From contig NC_016645.1 in assembly GCF_000234805.1 (NCBI RefSeq), positions 1,030,391-1,094,390 on the forward strand: DNA of 64,000 bases, read 5' to 3'. Each line of letters begins with the position of its first letter. The first letter of the stretch is position 1. This DNA comes from Pyrobaculum ferrireducens (lineage in GTDB: Archaea; Thermoproteota; Thermoprotei; Thermoproteales; Thermoproteaceae). The notes under the pieces are model-generated. The model did not search any database. It was not told the DNA's origin and saw only the letters and a program-made list of their open reading frames with translations. Positions 41,123 through 50,352 of the stretch are shown in pieces. Made by a program: the position numbers and the translations under genes.

Positions 41123-42082
41123 ATGGAGTTATTTGTTAACATTGACTACCCAACACTTGCGAGGGCTGTGATATTTTCCAATATCTATGTACTGCTGGCG
41201 CTTGGGCTGAATTTAACCTACATCACAACGAAAATCCCGTCTTTTGCACACGGCGACTTGGCCACAATAGGCGCCTACGTCAGCTACCTCTCTATTGTTT
41301 TTCTATTTACACAACTCGGAATACCAGCTAATGTATACCTAACTATTCCAATTGTTGCTCTAGCTACTGGCGCCGTTGCGGTGCTGTCGTACATAGCTGT
41401 GTTTAGACCTATGATTAGGAGGGGGGCCGGAATCACATCCTTAATGATTGCGTCGTTTGGATTGCACTTTGTGTTATTTGCCTCGGTTGCCATAGTCGCC
41501 GATTATGTACAGAACACGTTTAAAGTGTTGAGTAGAAACGTCCTACTTGCGAGGTGGGAGTTTGTGTGGCCTGGCACAGATTTCCTAACCTCCGTAATGA
41601 TCAACTCAACTATCATGGTTGTCGTGGTTACGGCGTTGCTCTACATACTGCTGTATAAGACTCGCTATGGTATAGTCATGAGGGCCAGTATTGATAATCT
41701 CTACCTAGCTAGGGCTGTTGGGATAAATGTGGAGAGGGTATTCGCTGTGGCTTGGCTCCTAATCGGCGCGGTGACCGGCATCGCCGGTATCTACATGGCT
41801 ATGTTCTTCCCAATGACCGAGGAGCTGGGGTGGCTTAGGCTCGCCGTTATGTTCGTCGCATCGGTGGTGGGAGGCTTGTCTAACATCTACGGGGCAGTGC
41901 TAGGCGGCTATGTCGTCGGTCTAAGTCTCGTCCTCGGCGCGGCGTATATTCTGACTCCCCTGGGGGTGCCCACCGAGTTCCAGCTCGCCATACCGTTCGC
42001 CTTCGTGATAGTAATACTGCTATTCGCGCCTCAAGGCTTGGCTGGAATAGTTTCAAAAATCGTTGAGAGGGGGAGGAGATGA
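41123..42082 (+). CDS. livH: Branched-chain amino-acid-type ABC permease LivH
   Basis: A 319-residue permease with about eight membrane helices. LALGLNLTYITTKIPSFAHGD near the start is the LivH signature area, and RASIDNLYLARAVGINVERVF followed by TGIAGIYMAM is the conserved cytoplasmic loop that contacts the ATPase. The end LLFAPQGLAGIV is typical. ATG at 41123 is leaderless. Its stop overlaps the start of the second permease by 4 bp. Confidence 0.9.
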   Translation: MELFVNIDYPTLARAVIFSNIYVLLALGLNLTYITTKIPSFAHGDLATIGAYVSYLSIVFLFTQLGIPANVYLTIPIVALATGAVAVLSYIAVFRPMIRRGAGITSLMIASFGLHFVLFASVAIVADYVQNTFKVLSRNVLLARWEFVWPGTDFLTSVMINSTIMVVVVTALLYILLYKTRYGIVMRASIDNLYLARAVGINVERVFAVAWLLIGAVTGIAGIYMAMFFPMTEELGWLRLAVMFVASVVGGLSNIYGAVLGGYVVGLSLVLGAAYILTPLGVPTEFQLAIPFAFVIVILLFAPQGLAGIVSKIVERGRR

Positions 42083-43173
42083 TTCTCCAACTGGAGCTGG
42101 GATCTCTTGAAGTGCTTTTTAGAGAGACGATGATATTTATAGCGATTTACGGCATATATGTATTGAGCCTAAATCTAGAGGTTGGATACCTCGGCCTTCC
42201 CCAGTTCGGCAAGGTAATGTTCCTGGCGCTGGGGGCGCTTGCTGTTGGGGGTATTGCGACGAAAATTGCGCTGTTAATCTACGGGGGGACTATATCCGCC
42301 CAGCTTAACATATCTCCCTTATCAGATCTAGACACGTACTGCTCTGCGTATCAGTACCAAACTATAGACATAATCAACAATATATTTACGTCTATGCCGC
42401 TACATGGCGTGGGGTTTTTCTTGTTGTCGCTGATTCTAGCCGCGTTGCTAGGAGGGGTATTCGGGATTTTAATGGCGGGACCTGCCTTGAGGCTACGCGA
42501 GGATTATCTAGGCATTTTGCTTCTAGTAAGCGCGGAGATGATTAGAATAATTGCCACATACACCCCGCAGGTGGCTTGCGGAGTCTTCGGAGCCGTGGTG
42601 CCCGATCCCTTTGCCTGGGTGGGCACCGACCGCCGGCCGTGGGTGTATCTAGCCGTTACACTCCTATTTCTACTGGCTACGGTGTTTATACTTGAGAGGT
42701 TGGCCAACTCGCCGTTTGGCCGCGCTCTGAGGGCAATCCGCGACGCCGAGACCGCGGCTAGGGTGTTCGGAAAGGACGTGGTGAGGTACAGGATAAGAGT
42801 TTTGAGCACCGCCTCTGCGCTGGCCGGAATCGCCGGGGCGCTTTTCGCCTTTTACAACAACGTCATTAACATGAACATGTTTGTGCCGTACTATACGTTT
42901 ACTGCCTGGACTATGCTTATCATAGGGGGGATGGGTAATAACTACGGCGCACTTTCGGGCGTCGTCGTTTACTATATCATTGATAGAGTTCTTAGTATCT
43001 ACAAAGAGGGTATTAGGCAGATTGTCAACGTCGATCCAGTATTCTTCCAGTACATAATACTAGGCGTTATAATAATACTTGTGCTTATGTTTAGGCCTCA
43101 GGGCCTCGTTGGTGAGAAGCCGGCAAAGACATTAAAGAGGCGTGTTTTAGAGAAGTTGCGCGGGGAGGCGTAA
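42079..43173 (+). CDS. livM: Branched-chain amino-acid-type ABC permease LivM
   Basis: A 364-residue permease, longer than LivH owing to an extra extracellular loop (residues 70-110, with two cysteines). Family marks are [24 protein letters not shown] near the start, [16 protein letters not shown], the ATPase-contact loop [29 protein letters not shown] (quoted in part) with [23 protein letters not shown], and [12 protein letters not shown] at the end. It is coupled to livH by a 4-bp overlap. No ATPase follows. Confidence 0.9.
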   Translation: MILQLELGSLEVLFRETMIFIAIYGIYVLSLNLEVGYLGLPQFGKVMFLALGALAVGGIATKIALLIYGGTISAQLNISPLSDLDTYCSAYQYQTIDIINNIFTSMPLHGVGFFLLSLILAALLGGVFGILMAGPALRLREDYLGILLLVSAEMIRIIATYTPQVACGVFGAVVPDPFAWVGTDRRPWVYLAVTLLFLLATVFILERLANSPFGRALRAIRDAETAARVFGKDVVRYRIRVLSTASALAGIAGALFAFYNNVINMNMFVPYYTFTAWTMLIIGGMGNNYGALSGVVVYYIIDRVLSIYKEGIRQIVNVDPVFFQYIILGVIIILVLMFRPQGLVGEKPAKTLKRRVLEKLRGEA

Positions 43174-43204
43174 ATATTTATATAGCCGGTTCTTTGTGGC
43201 ACCC

Positions 43205-43666
43205 ATGGCAGTGACGATAGACCCAAAGACGTTCTATGCAAATCCGCCGCCTGGGAAGCCTTTCTATGTGAGATTCGAGGTGCCTGGCGACGTGGCTGAA
43301 AAAGCCCTTGAGATACTGTCTATAGCGAAGCAGACTGGGAAGATTAAGAAGGGCACTAACGAGGCTACGAAGGCCGTCGAGAGGGGGTTGGCGAAGCTGG
43401 TGCTGATAGCTGAGGATGTGGATCCCCCGGAGGTGGTGGCTCACTTACCGCTGTTGTGTGAGGAGAAGAAGGTGCCTTACGTATATGTGCCTTCTAAGGA
43501 GAAGTTGGGGAAGGCCGCTGGCATCAACGTGTCTGCAGCTGCGGCGGTGGTGATAGAGCCCGGTCAAGCCGCGGGAGATTTAGAGGCCTTAGTATCGAAA
43601 ATTAACGAGATTAGAGCCAAACACGGTCTAAACGCGATACCTGTACCGGCTGGCGGTAGGAGGTAA
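43205..43666 (+). CDS. rpl7ae: Ribosomal protein eL8/L7Ae, kink-turn binding protein
   Basis: A 153-residue archaeal L7Ae with the signature [39 protein letters not shown] in pieces: [14 protein letters not shown] binds the kink-turn and VLIAEDVDP is the family core; an N-terminal extension of about 30 residues is present. It is a ribosomal protein and also a core part of C/D and H/ACA RNPs and RNase P. ATG at 43205 is preferred over GTG at 43196 because TATA (TTTATATA) is centred 25 bp upstream. Confidence 0.96.
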   Translation: MAVTIDPKTFYANPPPGKPFYVRFEVPGDVAEKALEILSIAKQTGKIKKGTNEATKAVERGLAKLVLIAEDVDPPEVVAHLPLLCEEKKVPYVYVPSKEKLGKAAGINVSAAAAVVIEPGQAAGDLEALVSKINEIRAKHGLNAIPVPAGGRR

Positions 43667-43676
43667 ATAGGCGTTT

Positions 43677-43862
43677 TTAGGACTGTCTCTTCTGTTGTTT
43701 TCTTACCCAGGCTAGCTTTCTGGGGTTTCTCTTAAACCTCGTTGCGCTTACGAAGCACTTTCTGCTACAGTATCTCACCACTGTGCCGTCTGTCCTAACG
43801 TACATTATGCCGTAGCCGGGCGGTATGTCGGCCCCACAGAAGGCGCATTTGTGGATTTTCAT
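43677..43862 (-). CDS. rpl24e: 50S ribosomal protein eL24
   Basis: A 61-residue zinc-finger ribosomal protein, the archaeal short form of eL24: [21 protein letters not shown] with the first CxxC, RYCSRKCF with the second CxxxC, then [16 protein letters not shown] at 43862 overlaps the eS28 stop by 4 bp, so the two are translationally coupled. It converges with L7Ae 10 bp away. Confidence 0.95.
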   Translation of the reverse strand: MKIHKCAFCGADIPPGYGIMYVRTDGTVVRYCSRKCFVSATRFKRNPRKLAWVRKQQKRQS

Positions 43863-44092
43863 CTTGCCGTTATTCTACGGGCTTCTCTTTCAGTCTCCCT
43901 AAGCATTACAATATCGCCGAGCCTCACGGGCCCCTTTACGTTTCTGGTCAACACCCGCCCCTTGTCGCGCCCTTCGAGGACTTTTATCTTGACTTGCGTA
44001 ACCTCTCCTGCCACCCCCGTCCTCCCGAGTATCTGCACCACCAGCCCAGCGACCGCGTCTTCATACGGCGAGAACTTTACCTCCTCCGTCAT
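43859..44092 (-). CDS. rps28e: 30S ribosomal protein eS28
   Basis: A 77-residue OB-fold protein matching eS28: [24 protein letters not shown], then [20 protein letters not shown] and the C-terminal [12 protein letters not shown] at 44092 with TATA CTTTAAATAAGG about 27 bp upstream. It is the first gene of a two-gene operon with eL24. In many archaea L7Ae, eS28 and eL24 are neighbours on one strand; here L7Ae is turned around. Confidence 0.95.
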   Translation of the reverse strand: MTEEVKFSPYEDAVAGLVVQILGRTGVAGEVTQVKIKVLEGRDKGRVLTRNVKGPVRLGDIVMLRETEREARRITAR

Positions 44093-44158
44093 GGCTTTGT
44101 TGTGTAGGTGCCTTATTTAAAGTTTTCTAAGTATTTATAGCTTGGAATTAATTAGCCC

Positions 44159-46051
44159 GTGGATCCTCTTAAGCCACCTAAAGAGGAGTTCACGAGGGTA
44201 CTCAGCGAATTAGCGCGTGAACTCGGCCTTGGGGAGGTGCCGGAGGTGGAGAGGACTAGGCGTTTCGGCTTCTTCTCGGCTAGGTTTCACAAATATAGAG
44301 TAGACCCACGCCGCCTTGCAGAGGCCGTCGAGGTCTTCAAGAGCCGCCGCTTTGACTACCTCACGGGGCTCTCAGTGGAGGGGCTCTACGTCAACGTCGA
44401 TGTCGATGTGAGTAAAGTCGGCGAGCTTGTTTTCGACGCCGTGGCGAAGATGGGGAGGAAGTACGGCTTTTCTGAGGAGTGCTCCGGGGGCTCCTTCCTT
44501 GTGGAGCACACATCTGCAAACCCCATACATCCACTGCACATTGGACATGGAAGAAATGCCATACTCGGAGACTCTCTTGCACGTCTATTGAAGTTCTGCG
44601 GCAACAAGGTGGAGACTCATTTCTATGTAGATGACTGCGGCGTGCAGGTCATGTACGCCGCGATTGGCTACGAGGCCGTCAGAGAGGAGGTTGGGAAGTT
44701 GGCGGAGAGGGCGAAGCCCGACTTAGTAGTTGGGCAGATATACTCAGCCACAAACGCCGTCGCCGAGGTGGGGAGGCTTAGGAGAGAGCTGGAAAAAGCC
44801 AGCGATGACGAGAAGAAGAGGGAGATCTTGGCGCAGATAGATGAGTGGATGGCTGTGCTGAGGCGGTTGCTTGACGGCGAGAGGGAGATTATTTCAAAAA
44901 TCGTAGAGCGGCTGGGGCAGAGGGATGTGGCTGGGGAGGCAGTGGAGCTGAATAGGCGTTACGAGCTGGGCGAGCCCGACGCGAGGAGGGTCGTGAGGGA
45001 GGTGGTTGACTTGGTCCTCAAGGGACAGAGGGAGACCCTAGCCCGGCTGGGCATCGAGATTGACAAGTGGGATTACGAGAGCGAGATAGCTGTGTGGTCC
45101 GGCGAGGCGGCTAGGGTGGTTTCGGAGCTCCAGAGGAGGTGGCCTCAGTACGTGGAGAATAAGGGAGGCGCCGTGGTCTTCCGCGCCGATAAGTTCGTCG
45201 AAGACTTCCAACTGTGGGACGTGTTGGATCTGCCTAAGTTTATCCCGCCTGTTACGTTGACTAGATCTGACGGGACCACGTTGTACGTGACGAGGGACGT
45301 GGCCTACGCCTTGTGGCAGACTAGACAGGGCTTTGACAAAGTTATAAGAGTGGTGTCTACGGAGCAGACACATGAACAGGCACATGTGCGCATCATCCTC
45401 TACGCCCTCGGCCACGAAGACGCCGCCAGGAGGGTGATCCACTACGCGTATGAGATGGTGAATCTACCAGGTGCAAAAATGTCGGCACGTAGGGGGCAGT
45501 ACATATCCCTCGACGAGATTCTTGACGAAGCTGCGGAGCGGTCGGCGAGTCTCGTAAAGGAGAGGAATCCAGAGGTCAGCGGAATAATCGCCGAGAGAGT
45601 GGGCGTCGGCTCTGTGAGATACGCATTCCTCTCCACCGGGCCGCGTAAGCCTATTGAGTTTAGGTGGGACGCGGTGCTGAACCTCAGGCAGAACTCCGGA
45701 ACCTTCCTCCAGTATACATACGTCAGAGCCTACTCCATACTTGAAAAAGCCCAGGTGATCGGCAGAACCCCCGTGCCTGGGGGTATATTACCCGAAGAGC
45801 GCGACTTAATTCTAAAAGTCGCCGAGTGGCCCAGCGTAGTTAGAGAGTCAGCCCGGTCGCTGAGGCCGGACTACGTAGCGGAGTTTCTCGACGGCCTAGC
45901 CCTCGTGTTTAACAGCTACTACGAGAAAGCTCCCGTGCTCAAGGCGGAGGAGCCTGTGAGGAGTTTTAGACTAGCTTTGGTAAACGCCGTGAAGACTGTG
46001 CTGGAGGCCGGCTTCTACATCTTAGGCATCCCAATACTCACAAAGATGTGA
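44159..46051 (+). CDS. argS: Arginyl-tRNA synthetase
   Basis: A 630-residue class I synthetase. The HIGH box is HPLHIGHGRNAILGD near residue 125, KMSKS is represented by GAKMSARRGQYISLDE near 440, and YVDDCGVQV and TLYVTRDVAYALWQ are ArgRS-specific. The C-terminal DALR anticodon-binding domain begins with YVRAYSILEKAQ and ends in LGIPILTKM. GTG at 44159 with TATA GTATTTATAGC about 20-28 bp upstream. The next gene overlaps the stop by 4 bp. Confidence 0.96.
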   Translation: MDPLKPPKEEFTRVLSELARELGLGEVPEVERTRRFGFFSARFHKYRVDPRRLAEAVEVFKSRRFDYLTGLSVEGLYVNVDVDVSKVGELVFDAVAKMGRKYGFSEECSGGSFLVEHTSANPIHPLHIGHGRNAILGDSLARLLKFCGNKVETHFYVDDCGVQVMYAAIGYEAVREEVGKLAERAKPDLVVGQIYSATNAVAEVGRLRRELEKASDDEKKREILAQIDEWMAVLRRLLDGEREIISKIVERLGQRDVAGEAVELNRRYELGEPDARRVVREVVDLVLKGQRETLARLGIEIDKWDYESEIAVWSGEAARVVSELQRRWPQYVENKGGAVVFRADKFVEDFQLWDVLDLPKFIPPVTLTRSDGTTLYVTRDVAYALWQTRQGFDKVIRVVSTEQTHEQAHVRIILYALGHEDAARRVIHYAYEMVNLPGAKMSARRGQYISLDEILDEAAERSASLVKERNPEVSGIIAERVGVGSVRYAFLSTGPRKPIEFRWDAVLNLRQNSGTFLQYTYVRAYSILEKAQVIGRTPVPGGILPEERDLILKVAEWPSVVRESARSLRPDYVAEFLDGLALVFNSYYEKAPVLKAEEPVRSFRLALVNAVKTVLEAGFYILGIPILTKM

Positions 46052-46602
46052 ACAGCGTAATAGGGAGGGCTGGGGAGTGCATAGCTGAGGAATACCTCAA
46101 GACAAGGGGGTTCCTCGTCTGGAGGCCGGGGGATTTCATACGCCTTTTGGAGGTGGTTCTGGCGTACAGCGTAGTCTCCGGCGAGTGTAAAGAAGAGCCT
46201 AAAGAGCCGATTACGTTGGCTATACCCACGCCTGTTGGCTACGTGTCTGTCACCTACTGGAGGGGTAGGTGTCTTTCAGAAGACGCTAGGACAGCCACGC
46301 CGCTGGAGGCCAGCCTCTACGCGCCCTGTCTAAAGAAATGCGTCGAGGAGACAGTTGACAAGCCTCTTCTCCACGCCTTGTCCAGCGTTGCTACTGAGTT
46401 GTTGCAGTACAGAGCCGCCCTGAGAACCGTAGATCTCTTCGCATTTAGAGACGGCGCTCTGTACGCGGTGGAGGTGAAGACGAACTCCGGCAAACTCACA
46501 GAGAGCCAGTTGGAAAAAGCCTCTGTTTTGAGGAGGTGGCTTAAGCCGCTGGTCGTCCGCGTATATCTCCAAAATCCTCTTGTTGAGATAAGGCCCCAAT
46601 AA
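46048..46602 (+). CDS. PD-(D/E)XK-type nuclease-like protein
   Basis: A 184-residue protein. N-terminal GRAGECIAEEYLKTRGFLVW resembles the first helix of the archaeal Holliday junction resolvase and related restriction-type nucleases. The catalytic core appears late: TVDLFAFRDGALYAVEVKTNSGKL (quoted in part: VDLFAF supplies Asp, VEVK supplies Glu and Lys), then LTESQLEKASVLRRW. Between them lies an insert of about 80 residues with several cysteines, absent from Hjc. Substrate unknown. GTG at 46048 overlaps argS by 4 bp. Its 3' end overlaps the convergent gene by 62 bp. Confidence 0.65.
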   Translation: MNSVIGRAGECIAEEYLKTRGFLVWRPGDFIRLLEVVLAYSVVSGECKEEPKEPITLAIPTPVGYVSVTYWRGRCLSEDARTATPLEASLYAPCLKKCVEETVDKPLLHALSSVATELLQYRAALRTVDLFAFRDGALYAVEVKTNSGKLTESQLEKASVLRRWLKPLVVRVYLQNPLVEIRPQ

Positions 46603-46882
46603 CCTGCGCCGTCTTTTCTAGACAGACGACGACGTCCCGCGCCATGAATTCCCGGGTGGCGCTTGACAGCGCGCTGTATATCTCGTCGCGGGATAGGGCG
46701 TAGGCCAAGGCTAGAAACTTCGCAAGCACGTACTCCCCGCTCCTCTCCACAATCTCCTCCATCTTTCTCCACCCCTCCGCCCAGCTGTCAACGCCTAGGA
46801 GCTCTAGGCAGAGCTGCGCCAGGGCTTGGTAGTCCTCTTGCTCTAGTGCCCGCTTGATTTTATGTCTCGGTAACTCCTTCAT
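46541..46882 (-). CDS. Hypothetical helical protein
   Basis: A 113-residue all-helical protein with no recognised family ([47 protein letters not shown]). ATG at 46882 overlaps the end of the eIF1 gene by 23 bp, so it is probably cotranslated with it. The C-terminal 20 residues lie in the 62-bp overlap with the convergent nuclease gene. The conserved-looking hydrophobic pattern and coupling to eIF1 support a real gene. Confidence 0.6.
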   Translation of the reverse strand: MKELPRHKIKRALEQEDYQALAQLCLELLGVDSWAEGWRKMEEIVERSGEYVLAKFLALAYALSRDEIYSALSSATREFMARDVVVCLEKTAQVIGALSQQEDFGDIRGRPAA

Positions 46883-47222
46883 CTATGAGTATGTTCTCTT
46901 CCTTAAAGCCCATTTCTATTAAAAGCTTCTTAATCTTCTGCCGGTGATCTCCCTGTATTTCAATCCAGCTATCTCTAATAGTGCCCCCAGCGGCGAGTCT
47001 TTTCTTAAGCTCCCTAGCCATATCCTTTATGCCTAGTTGCTTCGCGTCTTCTGAATTCCCGAAGTCTACAATTGTTACGTAGTGCCCCCTTCTATTTTCA
47101 AGCCTAATCCTCACCAGAGCCTTCTCCTTGGTTATTGTCTGCATCAGCGCATCCTCATCAGAGCCACCTAACAGTTGGTCGATAATGTCTTCCGCATCTT
47201 GACCTGGGAGTTTTATCTCCAT
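46860..47222 (-). CDS. Translation initiation factor eIF1 (SUI1)
   Basis: A 120-residue aIF1 with the SUI1 core: [47 protein letters not shown] (in parts: KKRLAAGGT and IEIQGDH) and [12 protein letters not shown]. It acts in start codon selection on the small subunit. An acidic N-terminal extension of about 30 residues precedes the core. ATG at 47222 is chosen over longer frames because the family starts shortly after and an AT-rich box (GTATTTAAACG) lies about 25 bp upstream. Confidence 0.93.
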   Translation of the reverse strand: MEIKLPGQDAEDIIDQLLGGSDEDALMQTITKEKALVRIRLENRRGHYVTIVDFGNSEDAKQLGIKDMARELKKRLAAGGTIRDSWIEIQGDHRQKIKKLLIEMGFKEENILIDEGVTET

Positions 47223-47248
47223 TCCGCCTCTACTCTTCTCACTGGTAT

Positions 47249-47740
47249 TTAAACGTTTTCCTTGACTAAGGGGCTTAGCTCCACATGTACCCTCCTCACC
47301 ACGGCCACGGGAGCGTTTATAAAGACCGCCAGGTACCGGGCTCTGAATGGCTTGTCCACACACTCTACTACATTTTCCCGATCTGTCAACTGCAACTCCA
47401 CCGGTTTAATCAGCACGTAGGGAGCCAGCTGTGTGTCTATCGGCTTGGCATAGTTCTTGTATATACACGAAAACATCCGGCGGCGTCTAGCCACCACGAA
47501 GCCAGCGCCGAAGTCACCGCTTGCCTCCACTAGAGCCACGTAGGCCTCCCAGGGAGGCGTCAGGCCCTCTATCTTGACCCCCTCTATAATATACCTAGAG
47601 CCGGGGGCAACCGCCAAGTCGATCTCACGTTTTACGACCCAGGGGGCGTTTATGGCTTGTATCTCGTATTTATCGTCTGGAGTTTTCCTGGCCCCGTATT
47701 TTTTGACGAGTTCGGCCGGCGTTGGGGCGAAGACTTCCAC
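47249..47740 (-). CDS. Hypothetical beta-rich protein
   Basis: A 163-residue protein of mixed strands without a family I recognise ([44 protein letters not shown]). The start is uncertain. GTG at 47740 is chosen because GGTAAATAAG lies about 25 bp upstream on this strand. A GTG at 47788 would give 179 residues but would overlap the divergent mtnP start. It ends 26 bp before the eIF1 start. Confidence 0.55.
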   Translation of the reverse strand: MEVFAPTPAELVKKYGARKTPDDKYEIQAINAPWVVKREIDLAVAPGSRYIIEGVKIEGLTPPWEAYVALVEASGDFGAGFVVARRRRMFSCIYKNYAKPIDTQLAPYVLIKPVELQLTDRENVVECVDKPFRARYLAVFINAPVAVVRRVHVELSPLVKENV

Positions 47741-47771
47741 AACTGTTAAAATTCTCGGCTTATTTACCTTT

Positions 47772-48611
47772 ATGGTTAAGCTAACCACCCCGCCGAAGAG
47801 CCCCAAGGAACTTGGATTTGACGAATTTCCCGCTATTGGCATAATCGGCGGGAGCGGCTTGTACGACCCTGGCATTTTTGAAAACGCTGTGGAGGTGCAG
47901 ATACACACCCCCTACGGCCTCCCCTCAGACAACGTCGTTGTGGGCCGCGTATCGGGGCGTGTTGTGGCGTTTCTCCCGAGACACGGCAGGGGGCATAAAT
48001 ACCCGCCTCATAAAATACCGTACAGGGCAAACATATATGCGCTACACGCCCTGGGCGTTAAGTCGATCATCGCCGTCAGCGCAGTAGGCTCGCTGAGGCC
48101 GGACTACGCCCCCGGCGACTTCGTAGTGCCGGACCAGTTCGTGGACATGACTAAGGGGAGGGAGTACACCTTCTACGACGGGCCTAGGACTTGCCACGTG
48201 CAGATAGGGCTGGAGCCCTTTACGCAAGAAATTAGACAGGTACTGATAGAGACGGCGCGTAAGTACAACAAGACGCACGACGGGGGGTGCTATGTCTGTA
48301 TAGAGGGGCCTAGGTTCAGTACAAAAGCCGAGTCGAGGATTTGGAGAGAGGTGTTTGGCTGCGACATCATCGGCATGACGCTGGTGCCTGAGATTAACCT
48401 AGCCCGCGAGCTTGGGATGTGCTACGGCTTAATCGCCCTAGTCACCGACTACGACATATGGGTGCCGCACCAGCCGGTGACCGCAGAGGCTGTGGAGAAA
48501 ATGATGATAGAGAAGCTCGGCATCATTAAGAAAGTGGTTGCAGAGGCTGTTCCAAGGCTACCCGCCGAGATGCCTAAATGCGGCGAGGTGCTGAAATACG
48601 CCTGTGTCTAA
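47772..48611 (+). CDS. mtnP: S-methyl-5'-thioadenosine phosphorylase
   Basis: A 279-residue MTA/purine phosphorylase: [14 protein letters not shown] for the phosphate loop, [24 protein letters not shown], the substrate site TYEGPRF-like as [35 protein letters not shown] with the ribose-binding Met-Thr, and VTDYDIW. It cleaves methylthioadenosine released in polyamine synthesis. Two cysteines at the C-terminus ([11 protein letters not shown]) recall the hyperstable disulfide form of Sulfolobus and Pyrococcus enzymes. ATG at 47772 with TATA GTTAAAATTC about 25 bp upstream. Confidence 0.93.
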   Translation: MVKLTTPPKSPKELGFDEFPAIGIIGGSGLYDPGIFENAVEVQIHTPYGLPSDNVVVGRVSGRVVAFLPRHGRGHKYPPHKIPYRANIYALHALGVKSIIAVSAVGSLRPDYAPGDFVVPDQFVDMTKGREYTFYDGPRTCHVQIGLEPFTQEIRQVLIETARKYNKTHDGGCYVCIEGPRFSTKAESRIWREVFGCDIIGMTLVPEINLARELGMCYGLIALVTDYDIWVPHQPVTAEAVEKMMIEKLGIIKKVVAEAVPRLPAEMPKCGEVLKYACV

Positions 48612-48641
48612 AATTTATATATCTCAGCCTTAGAGTGCCCT

Positions 48642-49040
48642 ATGTCGACTAAATACGTCGAGGCAGGCGAGCTTAAAGAGGGGTCCTACGTCGTTATTGA
48701 CGGCGAGCCTTGCCGCGTCGTGGAGATCGAAAAGTCGAAGACCGGGAAGCACGGTAGCGCCAAGGCGCGTATAGTGGCTGTGGGGGTGTTCGACGGAGGG
48801 AAGAGGACCTTGAGCCTTCCAGTTGATGCACAGGTGGAAGTCCCCATCATCGAAAAATTCACCGCACAGGTCTTATCAATGTCCGGCGACGTAATTCAGC
48901 TGATGGATATGCGCGACTACAAGACTATTGAAGTACCTATGAAGTACATCGAGGAGGAGGCCAAGGGGAGGCTTGCCCCCGGCGCGGAAGTAGAGGTCTG
49001 GCAGATACTAGACCGCTACAAGATAACTAGAGTTAAGTAG
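48642..49040 (+). CDS. Translation factor aIF5A
   Basis: A 132-residue aIF5A. The hypusine loop reads [13 protein letters not shown], with the modified Lys being the one in TGKHG near residue 36. The N-terminal SH3-like and C-terminal OB-like domains are both present ([37 protein letters not shown]). It stimulates peptide bond formation at difficult sequences. ATG at 48642 with TATA AAAATTTATATATC about 25 bp upstream. It converges with the DUF655 gene 3 bp away. Confidence 0.95.
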   Translation: MSTKYVEAGELKEGSYVVIDGEPCRVVEIEKSKTGKHGSAKARIVAVGVFDGGKRTLSLPVDAQVEVPIIEKFTAQVLSMSGDVIQLMDMRDYKTIEVPMKYIEEEAKGRLAPGAEVEVWQILDRYKITRVK

Positions 49041-49043
49041 TTT

Positions 49044-49634
49044 TTACTGCTCGGCGTGTTGCGGTGGGGGCAGGGCAAAGAGGTAGTAGCTATCTTCACC
49101 GGTTATTTCTCTCAATATCCTCTCAGTGATGAGCTCCACTATGTCAATTCCGGCTCTCTGCTTCACGTCTTCGTAAGACGTGAATGGGCGCTTCTTCCGC
49201 TCCTCTAGTATCTCCTGTACCTTCTTCTTTCCTATGCCTTTCAACAGCTCTAGGCTGTGAAGTTTGAGTGTTATTGGACCCGCCTCGTTTAGCCACTTCA
49301 CAAATCTGCTTTCCTGTTGCTCCACTATTTTCCTCACCACGGCGTTGAGGTTCTCCCGGCCCTGCGGCTGGAGGTCGTCGTACCTAATCCTCCTAACAAT
49401 TTTATCTACTTTGTCTCTCTGGCCCTGCCCCACGTATACCCTCTCGCCTATCTCAACCACGGTTCCCTTCTTAAGCGTCACTTCTAACAACGTGAAGTGA
49501 TCCTCGCCGACGAGGTGGGCGTAGGATACGTCGTGTGGAAACTCTCTCCTAATTTTAGGAGGTAGTTTATACACCGCCACCTCCGGCGGCAGTATGTCAA
49601 CTACATATGCGTACTCTTCTCTCCGGCCTCTCAT
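49044..49634 (-). CDS. DUF655 RNA-binding-like protein
   Basis: A 196-residue archaeal DUF655 protein: an N-terminal OB/KOW-like part (EEYAYVVDILPPE, FTLLEVTLKKGTVVEIGERVYVG) and a C-terminal helix-hairpin-helix (LELLKGIGKKKVQEILEERK, FTSYEDVKQRAGI). The combination suggests nucleic-acid binding linked with transcription or translation. ATG at 49634 overlaps the rpoF stop by 4 bp, and in archaea this gene commonly sits with eL21, rpoF and the dimethyladenosine transferase gene. The activity is unknown. Confidence 0.85.
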   Translation of the reverse strand: MRGRREEYAYVVDILPPEVAVYKLPPKIRREFPHDVSYAHLVGEDHFTLLEVTLKKGTVVEIGERVYVGQGQRDKVDKIVRRIRYDDLQPQGRENLNAVVRKIVEQQESRFVKWLNEAGPITLKLHSLELLKGIGKKKVQEILEERKKRPFTSYEDVKQRAGIDIVELITERILREITGEDSYYLFALPPPQHAEQ

Positions 49635-49966
49635 TGCCCAGTTAGTAACTTGAAGATTTCTCTCAACTCGCTGTCTGAGTACTCCCTCCTTTCGAGATGC
49701 GATAACACTGTCCTCAACTCCTCTACGCTGTCTATTGAGAGATTTACCAGCTGTATCGCTGTGATCTTGGCGAATCCGAACTTCTCTACTAACTGCTTCA
49801 CCAAGCTTTCCGCGTTCTCCCGCGTCCTCTTTGTCACTTTTTCTAGGTAGTCAAGCGTCTTTCTCTGCTCGTCCGACAGCTGAGTTGTGGCGGCTACCTC
49901 CCTCAGTATGGCGAGGGCGCTGGCATGCGGCACCTCTTCAGACTTGCGGATTTTTTTAACGCTCAC
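49631..49966 (-). CDS. rpoF: RNA polymerase subunit Rpo4/RpoF
   Basis: A 111-residue Rpb4-like subunit, partner of Rpo7 in the polymerase stalk. Family features are VPHASALAILREV at the start, a long helix TLDYLEKVTKRTRENAESLVKQLVEKF (partly quoted) and the HRDC-like end LVNLSIDSVEELRTVLSHLE. It is divergent from eL21 and coupled to the DUF655 gene. TATA-like AGTTATAAAGTGG is about 25 bp upstream of the ATG at 49966. Confidence 0.9.
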   Translation of the reverse strand: MSVKKIRKSEEVPHASALAILREVAATTQLSDEQRKTLDYLEKVTKRTRENAESLVKQLVEKFGFAKITAIQLVNLSIDSVEELRTVLSHLERREYSDSELREIFKLLTGQ

Positions 49967-50049
49967 TGCCTAGTGTGTACACCACTTTATAACTTATACG
50001 CCCCTTACCACGGTGTTAAAGTTTAATAACCGGTGCCTATCCCGGGGGC

Positions 50050-50352
50050 ATGGTTAAGAGGACACACGGCTACCGCTATAAATCTAGGAAACTGCTTAGA
50101 AAAAAGCCTAGAGAGAGGGGGGCCCCCGGCCTTTCGAGGCTGTTGTACGAGTACAAGCCAGGGGATCAAGTCGTAATAGATATAGACCCCACCTACATAT
50201 CCAACGCCCCCCACAGACGCTACCAGGGCAAAGTCGGCGTAGTCGTCGGCGTCAGGGGCAGGGCGTATGTAGTAGAAACCTACCTAGGTGACAAGAAGAA
50301 GGTTATTATAACGACGCCGGAGCACCTAAGGCCGTATCAAGGGGGTAGCTGA
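50050..50352 (+). CDS. rpl21e: 50S ribosomal protein eL21
   Basis: A 100-residue eL21: VKRTHGYRYKSRKLLRKK, then YKPGDQVVIDIDPTYISNAPHRRYQGKVGVVVG in pieces (YKPGDQVVID, PHRRYQGKVG) and a C-terminal strand [14 protein letters not shown]. It is divergent from rpoF across an 83-bp gap that holds GTTAAAGTTTAATAACC about 25 bp upstream of the ATG. It converges with the GPN GTPase gene, overlapping by 16 bp. Confidence 0.95.
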   Translation: MVKRTHGYRYKSRKLLRKKPRERGAPGLSRLLYEYKPGDQVVIDIDPTYISNAPHRRYQGKVGVVVGVRGRAYVVETYLGDKKKVIITTPEHLRPYQGGS

